From the NCBI GenBank assembly GCA_913060845.1, contig CAJXVF010000003.1, forward strand, positions 1 through 19,963: a stretch of DNA of 19,963 bases, read 5' to 3'. The first letter of the stretch is position 1, and each line of letters opens with the position of its first letter. Below the pieces are notes generated by a model that was not told the origin of the DNA, did not search any database, and worked only from the letters and a program-made list of their open reading frames with translations. Shown piece by piece: positions 14,899 to 19,963 of this stretch. A program made the translations under genes and the position numbers. Source of the DNA: an uncultured Alphaproteobacteria bacterium. Its GTDB lineage: Bacteria; Pseudomonadota; Alphaproteobacteria; Bin95.

Positions 14899-16527
14899 CT
14901 ATTCGAACAGAAACTCTTTGTATCCGCCCTCAGCGATGGCGTCTGATATCCGCCGATACCGTACAGTGCCGCCGTTATAACCCAACACGCGCGGCGTTTG
15001 CCGACCCTCCACATTCTGGTTCACGCCCGTCTGCCATGAATTCACATCTGCGGAGAGCAGCATGGCAGATGCCTCCTCGACGCGGGTCACCCAGTCCGCC
15101 ACGGCCTCATGTTTAGGTTCGCATCTTGTATGGCCGTTTTCTTGCATGAATTTCAGAATTCCGGTCACCCAATCAACCAGTTCTTCAATATTGCGGGGAA
15201 TATTGCCACGCGCTGTATGGGGCCCCAGAATCATAAACAGGTTCGGAAAGCCTTCGTTCTGAACCCCAAGCATGGTCTGAGGAAGTCCAATCCAATCATC
15301 TTTGAGACGCCGCCCGTCGGGGCCTTGGATATCCATGCGGTCATAGGGACCAGTCACGCCGTCAAAACCTGTGGCGTAGATCAGGATATCGAATGCATAT
15401 TCCGCAGCGGTTGTTTGAACGCCAGCAGGTGTGATCCGCTCAATTGGCTCCTCGTTGATGTCGACCAGATGCACGTTCGGCTGATTGTAGACCTCATAAT
15501 ACCCACTCTCGAGCGGCAGGCGCCGGGTGCCGAAGCCATGGTTTTTAGGGATCAGCTTGTCCGCAACGGCAGGATCATGCACACGCTCACGGATCTTCTT
15601 CGCCATGTAGTCGCTGGCGAGCTGGTTGGCGTCCTCGTTGATCAGAACGTCTTTGAAGTTTCCAACCCAAATGCCAAATCCCGGTTCTGAATATAGCTTA
15701 TCCCAGAAGGCTTCGCGCTCCTCTGCCGGCAGATCAAGCGCATTACGGGGGTCTGTGTTGTGGATGAAGCAGGTCGCAGTTTCGCGGCAGCGGGCGAAAA
15801 TCTCATCATAATTCGCCTTGATCTCGACTTGCTCTTCCGGCGTGATCTTGCGGTTGTGCAGTGGAGCCGCCCAGTTCGGCGTGCGCTGAAATACATGGAG
15901 CGTGCCAGCGTCCTTAGCGATTTCCGTAATAGCCTGAATAGCCGTGGCGCCGGTGCCGATAACCCCGACGCGCTTGCCTTTCAGATCTACCGGCTCGCGC
16001 GGCCATCTAGCGGTGTGGAAGGCATGGCCTGCAAAGCTCTCCCGGCCTGCAATATTCGGCAACGTGTGGGCGGATAGGGGGCCGAGACCGGTGATTAAGA
16101 TCGGTGCAGACGCTTGCTCACCTGATTCCAGCGTCACGGTCCATAGCGTTTCGGCATCATCGAAATGCGCGGCCTTAACCCGGCTGTTGAAGCGCATCTC
16201 GCGGCGGAGATCGAACTTGTCGGCAACATAATTCAAGTACCGCAGGGTGTCCGGTTGGGGCGAGAAGTGTTCCGTCCACTCCCATTCCTCCAGCAATTCT
16301 TTGGAGAAAGAATAGCCGTAGGACCAGCTTTCGGAATCAAACCGGGCACCTGGATATCGGTTCCAGTACCATGTGCCGCCAACATCAGACCCGGCCTCGA
16401 ATACGCGCACCTTCATGCCAAGCTCGCGCAACCGGTACAGCTGGTACATGCCGGAGATGCCGCCGCCGATTACGATCGCATCAAAGGTGTCTGGTGCCTG
16501 TGCGGTGGCGCTGCTGGTACTGGCCAT
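14899..16527 (-). CDS. Flavin-containing monooxygenase, Baeyer-Villiger (cyclohexanone monooxygenase-like)
   Basis: 542-residue NADPH- and FAD-dependent class B monooxygenase, expected to turn ketones into esters or lactones; cytosolic. Two Rossmann motifs frame the signature: FAD-binding GGGISG (21-26), GGTWYWNRYPGARFD (50-64), the Baeyer-Villiger fingerprint FAGHAFHTARWP (165-176), and NADPH-binding GTGATA (191-196). A further conserved block is YATGFDGVTGPYDRMDI. Length matches cyclohexanone/phenylacetone monooxygenase relatives. ATG 16527 has AGGA upstream. It is followed 114 bases later by the FAD dehydrogenase of the mod operon; no terminator is evident between them, so read-through is possible. 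The esterase at 6268-7335 could act on ester products, but the genes are not linked. Substrate unknown. Confidence 0.93.
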   Translation of the reverse strand: MASTSSATAQAPDTFDAIVIGGGISGMYQLYRLRELGMKVRVFEAGSDVGGTWYWNRYPGARFDSESWSYGYSFSKELLEEWEWTEHFSPQPDTLRYLNYVADKFDLRREMRFNSRVKAAHFDDAETLWTVTLESGEQASAPILITGLGPLSAHTLPNIAGRESFAGHAFHTARWPREPVDLKGKRVGVIGTGATAIQAITEIAKDAGTLHVFQRTPNWAAPLHNRKITPEEQVEIKANYDEIFARCRETATCFIHNTDPRNALDLPAEEREAFWDKLYSEPGFGIWVGNFKDVLINEDANQLASDYMAKKIRERVHDPAVADKLIPKNHGFGTRRLPLESGYYEVYNQPNVHLVDINEEPIERITPAGVQTTAAEYAFDILIYATGFDGVTGPYDRMDIQGPDGRRLKDDWIGLPQTMLGVQNEGFPNLFMILGPHTARGNIPRNIEELVDWVTGILKFMQENGHTRCEPKHEAVADWVTRVEEASAMLLSADVNSWQTGVNQNVEGRQTPRVLGYNGGTVRYRRISDAIAEGGYKEFLFE

Positions 16528-16602
16528 GGTCGTATGATCCTGGAACGCTAAACGTTTACGCGCTCCAGTGTAGCGCCAGCGAGCAAGATCGCTAGCGTTT
16601 GT

Positions 16603-17148
16603 CTATAACGTGGACAACAGCACCACAGCGTCGATGACTTTGCGGGCAGTTTCCGCAACCACCAGCACTTCGCCATCAACGTATCGATAGACATATCCGG
16701 CAGGCAGCGGCTTCAGTTTCACTTCAAGCGCGCCTGGAATGCGGTAGAGCGTCACGCTTTCTGGTGCGACATCACCGCGATTGTACTTTTTGGCTTGGCC
16801 GGGCGGGAGACAGCCATTGTTCTTTTTGGCAAGGCCTGGCGGGCAGGATTTTCCAGCGTAGCTGCTGCCGTAGTGGGATCGAACCGCCTGCTTGGCACCG
16901 TTATCAAAAACAATATCGATATCGATGTCGCCAATGCTTTGTGAGGCGGCTTGGGGCGCTTGGCCCTTATTTTTGTGCGCTTTGCCTGAATTCCCGCCTT
17001 TATGCTCATTGTGCCCGTTGCCGTTGTTGCCTTTGCCAGCATGCGCTGGTTTTTCGGCCAGTGCTGGCGAGGGCAGGGTTGCAGACGCCATCCCAAGTCC
17101 GGCGATGATCGAGAGGCAGAGGCCTGTTCGTGATATCAATCGCAGCAT
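16603..17148 (-). CDS. RcnB-like periplasmic protein with CPPGLAKK-type motif
   Basis: 181-residue exported protein of unknown precise function. An N-terminal signal peptide (about 1-31, ending ALA) is followed by a Gly/Asn/His/Lys-rich low-complexity stretch (KGNNGNGHNEHKGGNSGKAHKNKG, discontinuous charge-rich, about 39-62). It then has the paired-Cys motif CPPGLAKKNNGCLPPGQAKK and a C-terminal domain PLPAGYVYRYVDGEVLVVAETARKV. The latter two segments are hallmarks of the RcnB/DUF-type periplasmic family; E. coli RcnB affects nickel/cobalt homeostasis. The His/Asn-rich stretch could bind metal, but that is inference. It is divergent from the TerC/YjbE gene, itself linked to metals, and 75 bases upstream of the monooxygenase gene on the same strand. 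Confidence 0.72.
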   Translation of the reverse strand: MLRLISRTGLCLSIIAGLGMASATLPSPALAEKPAHAGKGNNGNGHNEHKGGNSGKAHKNKGQAPQAASQSIGDIDIDIVFDNGAKQAVRSHYGSSYAGKSCPPGLAKKNNGCLPPGQAKKYNRGDVAPESVTLYRIPGALEVKLKPLPAGYVYRYVDGEVLVVAETARKVIDAVVLLSTL

Positions 17149-17329
17149 TTTCTGGCTTCCTTACATGAACGCCGATGTTTCCATACAGTCGTGAGATAGA
17201 ACGTTAGCACAGCAAAGTTCTGTAACGCGTCATACATACAACGCGAAACGTTGCGTGACGTTCCAGGCGAAACCCTTTAAGCCTTTTGCCAGCGACATTT
17301 GCGAAGCCAGTCCAGGAAAATTGCGCTCT

Positions 17330-17980
17330 ATGTTCGACGCTGAAATGATGAGCCAGTTGACCGCGCTGCTGACGGTTATCGGTATCGATATCGTACTTGC
17401 GGGCGACAATGCCGTTGTTGTTGGTATGGCGGCGGCGGGGCTGCCGAAAGAACTTCGCGCCAAAGCCATCATGATAGGCATCATCGCTGCAATGGTGATG
17501 CGCATCGGATTCTCCATTGTCGCTGCAGAAATGATGGGCATCGTTGGGTTGATGGCTGCAGGTGGCGTATTGCTGCTGTGGGTGTCCTGGAAGCTTTATC
17601 GTGAAATCCGAGAGAGTGCTGCGGAGCGCGCTGCAGCAGCAGCTTATGGCGAAGATGGCAATCTGCTTGATGAGGATGTCGTAGACGCCCAAGAAACGTC
17701 CACGAAAACATTGCGTCAGGCCGTCATCCAAATTCTAGTCGCCGACCTGACAATGTCGCTGGACAATGTGCTGGCCGTCGCTGGCGCAGCACGGGACCAC
17801 ACCGCGATCCTGGTGTTCGGGCTGATCTTGTCAGTGGCGCTTATGGGGATCGCCGCGACCTGGATCGCAAAATTGCTCAACCGCCATGGCTGGACCGCCT
17901 ATGTCGGGCTGGTATTGATTGTTTACGTAGCGCTCTACATGATTTGGGACGGCGCACATCAAGTCGCCGGCATTCTGTAA
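17330..17980 (+). CDS. TerC family integral membrane protein, YjbE type
   Basis: 216-residue inner-membrane protein of the TerC/YjbE family, several members of which export Mn2+. It has about six to seven hydrophobic segments and the two signature repeats: IDIVLAGDNAVVVG (D20, D26, N27) and ADLTMSLDNVLAVAG (D139, D145, N146), whose Asp/Asn lie in the metal path. A charged cytosolic loop (about 91-128, with an Ala-rich and acidic run) separates the halves. ATG 17330 is preferred; AGGA lies 13 bases upstream. A GTG at 17255 would add 25 polar residues and has no support. No yybP-ykoY manganese riboswitch was found upstream. cofE follows 21 bases downstream, so cotranscription is likely, though any functional link is unclear. 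Confidence 0.88.
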   Translation: MFDAEMMSQLTALLTVIGIDIVLAGDNAVVVGMAAAGLPKELRAKAIMIGIIAAMVMRIGFSIVAAEMMGIVGLMAAGGVLLLWVSWKLYREIRESAAERAAAAAYGEDGNLLDEDVVDAQETSTKTLRQAVIQILVADLTMSLDNVLAVAGAARDHTAILVFGLILSVALMGIAATWIAKLLNRHGWTAYVGLVLIVYVALYMIWDGAHQVAGIL

Positions 17981-18001
17981 CCCTCGCGTAAGAGACCTGC
18001 C

Positions 18002-18772
18002 ATGCCCGGCGTCCGTTCCATGACCGTATTCACCCTTCCTGGCATCCCGGAAGTGGAAGCTGGCGATGATCTGGCGGCACTAATCGCCGATGCGCTCGAA
18101 GCTGCTGGGGAGACGCTGGAGCCTGGCGATATCATCGTCGCCGCCCAGAAAATCGTCTCAAAGGCTGAAGGTCGGTATATCGAATTGGCGGATATGACGC
18201 CGGGCGATGAAGCGCTGGAATGGGCTGCCAAGACGGAAAAAGACCCGCGCCTTGTGCAGGCCATCCTGGACGAGACTGAAAAGGTCTTACGTTGGCGGCC
18301 AAACCTGCTGGTCGTCGAACATAAGCGCGGATGGGTAATGGCGAATGCCGGCGCGGACCAATCCAATATTGAAGGGGCGGAGGGTGAACGCGTGCTGATG
18401 CTGCCGCTAGACCCAGACGCTTCTGCTGCAGGCATCCGTTCCGGTCTCGAAGCCCGCTATGGCGGCCCTGTGGGTGTTATCATTGCAGATAGTGTGGGCA
18501 GGGCTTGGCGGGTCGGCACTGTCGGTCTGGCGCTTGGCGCGTCCGGTGTGCGGGTCATGGCCGACATCCGGGGCGAGTTGGATCGCCAAGGCCGGGAACT
18601 CAAAGTGTCCATTGTTGGCGCTGGTGATGAGATCGCAGCGGCGGCGAACTTGTTGATTGGTGAAGCGGCGGAAGGCACACCTGTCGCGGTTGTGCGCGGT
18701 CTGGATATGTTGGACGGATCACAAACTGGCGCTGACCTGGTGCGGGCCTCTAGTGAGGACCTATTCCGGTGA
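18002..18772 (+). CDS. cofE: Coenzyme F420-0:L-glutamate ligase CofE
   Basis: GTP-dependent ligase that adds L-glutamates to F420-0 to make F420-1, F420-2 and longer forms; cytosolic. The 256-residue product has the family segments LPGIPEVEAGDDLA, LEPGDIIVAAQKIVSKAEGR (about 40-59), the ANAGADQSNIEG loop that carries metal/GTP ligands, and GVIIADSVGRAWRVGTVGLALGASGV. It has only the CofE domain: the C-terminal FMN nitroreductase-like domain of actinobacterial FbiB, which reduces dehydro-F420-0, is absent. AAGAGA lies 6 bases before ATG 18002; a second ATG at 18020 is possible. Its TGA overlaps the cofD start (GTGA). cofC, cofG and cofH are not in this window. Confidence 0.95.
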   Translation: MPGVRSMTVFTLPGIPEVEAGDDLAALIADALEAAGETLEPGDIIVAAQKIVSKAEGRYIELADMTPGDEALEWAAKTEKDPRLVQAILDETEKVLRWRPNLLVVEHKRGWVMANAGADQSNIEGAEGERVLMLPLDPDASAAGIRSGLEARYGGPVGVIIADSVGRAWRVGTVGLALGASGVRVMADIRGELDRQGRELKVSIVGAGDEIAAAANLLIGEAAEGTPVAVVRGLDMLDGSQTGADLVRASSEDLFR

Positions 18773-19707
18773 AGGTCGCGGCACTTTCAGGCGGTGTTGG
18801 CGGTGCCAAACTGGCGCTTGGCCTGAACACCGTAATGGGGTCTGACGACCTGACGCTGATCGCGAATACCGGCGATGATTTTGAATTCCACGGCCTGCAT
18901 GTGTCGCCAGATATCGACACGCTGGTCTACACGCTTAGCGGCAAGAGCGATGAAGTGCGCGGCTGGGGTCTGGCGGGCGAGACCTGGGGCTTTATGGAAG
19001 CGCTTGGGGAGCTAGGCGGTGAGGACTGGTTCAATTTGGGTGACCATGACCTTGCGATGCATATCCTACGGACGGAGAAGCTACGCCAGGGCATTTCCTT
19101 GAGCGCAATAACTGCAGATGTTCGCCAAGCATTGGGCATTGCAGCGCATATCCTGCCAATGTCCGATCAAGCCGTTCCAACAATTGTCCATACGGTCGAG
19201 CATGGCCCGATTTCGTTTCAGCGCTACTTCGTTGAACGACGGGCAGAACCTGCTGTGACCGGGTTCACGTTCAAAGGCATTGATGCAGCACGACCAGCAC
19301 CCGGCCTGCTAGATGCGCTGGCGGCGGCGGATCGGATCATCATTTGCCCGTCCAACCCATTTATTTCAATTGATCCGGTGCTGGCTGTTCCGGGCGTGCG
19401 CGACGCATTAGCCAAAGCCTCAGCACCCGTAATCGCGGTGTCACCAATTGTCGCTGGCGATGCAATCAAAGGTCCAACGGCCAAAATGTTCCGGGAAATG
19501 GGCACGGAACCATCCGTCCAAGCGGTGGCGGCGCGGTATCAGGATATCGTTGACCTCATGATCATCGACGAACAGGACGCAGCTGCGGCGAAAGATGTTC
19601 AGGCACTGGGACTAGGCGTCGTTACGGCGCAAACCGTTATGCGCACGTTGGAAGATAAAATAGCCCTAGCTGAAACAGCGCTTAGGAGCCCTGTTCCTCC
19701 TTCGTAA
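18769..19707 (+). CDS. cofD: 2-phospho-L-lactate (or PEP/3PG) transferase CofD
   Basis: Transfers an activated three-carbon acid from its GDP/GTP-derived adduct to the deazaflavin Fo, giving (dehydro-)F420-0; cytosolic. The 312-residue product opens with LSGGVGGAKLALGL (5-18), then IANTGDDFEFHGLHVSPDIDTLVYTLSG, LGDHDLAMHILRT and ICPSNPFISIDPVLAVPGV, all diagnostic for the CofD/FbiA family. The start is GTG 18769, overlapping the cofE stop by 4 bases. The C-terminal coding end overlaps the convergent bamE gene by 26 bases. Whether this enzyme uses phospho-lactate, phosphoenolpyruvate or 3-phosphoglycerate is not visible; in bacteria the last two have been described. Confidence 0.95.
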   Translation: MKVAALSGGVGGAKLALGLNTVMGSDDLTLIANTGDDFEFHGLHVSPDIDTLVYTLSGKSDEVRGWGLAGETWGFMEALGELGGEDWFNLGDHDLAMHILRTEKLRQGISLSAITADVRQALGIAAHILPMSDQAVPTIVHTVEHGPISFQRYFVERRAEPAVTGFTFKGIDAARPAPGLLDALAAADRIIICPSNPFISIDPVLAVPGVRDALAKASAPVIAVSPIVAGDAIKGPTAKMFREMGTEPSVQAVAARYQDIVDLMIIDEQDAAAAKDVQALGLGVVTAQTVMRTLEDKIALAETALRSPVPPS

Positions 19708-19928
19708 AGCGGCCAACATTGCCCAAAAGCTGTTCCAGGAACGTTAGCTTATGGCCAGCAGTCGGCGTTTCACGAGCGACGAGGGTGACCTCATTGCTGT
19801 CTTCCTCATCGAGCACACCAATTTTGTCGAGCACGCCGCCGCCATCAAAATGCATAACAAGCACTTGCTGCTGCGCCGTGTCAGGCTTGAAAAATGCCCG
19901 ACTGACCCTCACTTGGCTGATGTAGTAC
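19682..19928 (-). CDS. bamE: Outer membrane protein assembly factor BamE, C-terminal part
   Basis: About 81 codons of the 3' end; the 5' end is beyond the genomic part of the contig. BamE (SmpA/OmlA family) is an outer-membrane lipoprotein of the BAM complex. The visible part reads YYISQVRVSRAFFKPDTAQQ, then VLVMHFDGGGVLDKIGV, and ends TPTAGHKLTFLEQLLGNVGRF before a short polar tail. That TP-x-G-x-x-LTFL-QLLGN-GRF ending is typical of alphaproteobacterial BamE. The signal peptide and lipobox cannot be seen. An open frame upstream of 19928 starting MCIRDR is translated from adapter and must not be taken as the N terminus. It converges with cofD, overlapping by 26 bases. Confidence 0.85.
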
Positions 19929-19963
19929 CTGTCTCTTATACACATCTGACGCTGCCGACGAAT
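19929..19963. other. Nextera/Tn5 sequencing adapter at contig end (artefact)
   Basis: Bases 19929-19947 are CTGTCTCTTATACACATCT, the Tn5 mosaic end used in transposase-based libraries, and 19948-19961 are GACGCTGCCGACGA, the rest of the reverse complement of the Nextera read-1-side oligo. The final AT (19962-19963) may be the first index bases. This is untrimmed library sequence, not organism DNA. Confidence 0.98.

Noticed and set aside
17149..17329. yybP-ykoY (Mn2+) riboswitch upstream of the TerC/YjbE gene
   Set aside because: Looked for because this family is often so regulated, but the conserved paired loops are not present in the spacer.
1..19963. CRISPR array, phage genes or defence cluster
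   Set aside because: No regularly spaced direct repeats, cas, toxin-antitoxin, restriction or phage structural genes were found on either strand.

Overview
The window looks like a chromosomal contig end from an alphaproteobacterium, probably from a metagenome or single-cell assembly. The evidence is a SAM-II riboswitch ahead of metZ (a pairing typical of Alphaproteobacteria), single-domain Ppx next to RlmE, a short alphaproteobacterial-type BamE, and an HtrB/LpxL-type acyltransferase that implies an outer membrane. The last 35 bases are not genomic: they match a Tn5/Nextera library adapter, so the contig ends in sequencing artefact. I cannot name a genus.

Layout. (1) 68-2707, minus strand: ppx, then rlmE, then a SAM-dependent methyltransferase gene broken by one in-frame TAA. 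(2) 2708-4696, plus strand: a control region (promoter, SAM-II aptamer, possible 16-codon leader ORF, hairpin masking the Shine-Dalgarno) feeding metZ, followed by apaG. (3) 4730-6266, plus: a strong hairpin, then trkH. (4) 6268-9111, minus: a tight three-gene operon of a luciferase-like flavin monooxygenase, a GNAT acetyltransferase and an esterase with a Ser-Glu-His triad. (5) 9232-9306, plus: tRNA-Val(GAC). (6) 9411-10265, minus: an LpxL-like acyltransferase. (7) 10266-10816 is a 551-base stretch with no intact gene. It holds a decayed ModC/TOBE tail, a YbjQ/UPF0145 C-terminal fragment and a 122-bp MITE-like element with perfect 29-bp inverted repeats. (8) 10817-14784, minus: FAD-linked 2-hydroxyacid dehydrogenase, modA, modB and modC, all overlapping. 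(9) 14899-17148, minus: a Baeyer-Villiger-type flavin monooxygenase and a small RcnB-like periplasmic protein. (10) 17330-19707, plus: a TerC/YjbE membrane protein, then cofE and cofD of coenzyme F420 synthesis. (11) 19682-19928, minus: the 3' part of bamE, cut off by the adapter.

How the parts fit. Most genes are housekeeping: sulfur assimilation into methionine, rRNA methylation, polyphosphate, potassium and molybdate uptake, and the outer membrane. Over this lies a flavin/deazaflavin oxidation theme: a luciferase-like monooxygenase, a Baeyer-Villiger-type monooxygenase, an FAD dehydrogenase, and two F420 genes in a lineage where F420 is patchy. No wholly new system is evident. The spots most worth a second look are the layered metZ leader, the MITE with gene debris at 10.3-10.7 kb, and the F420 pair.
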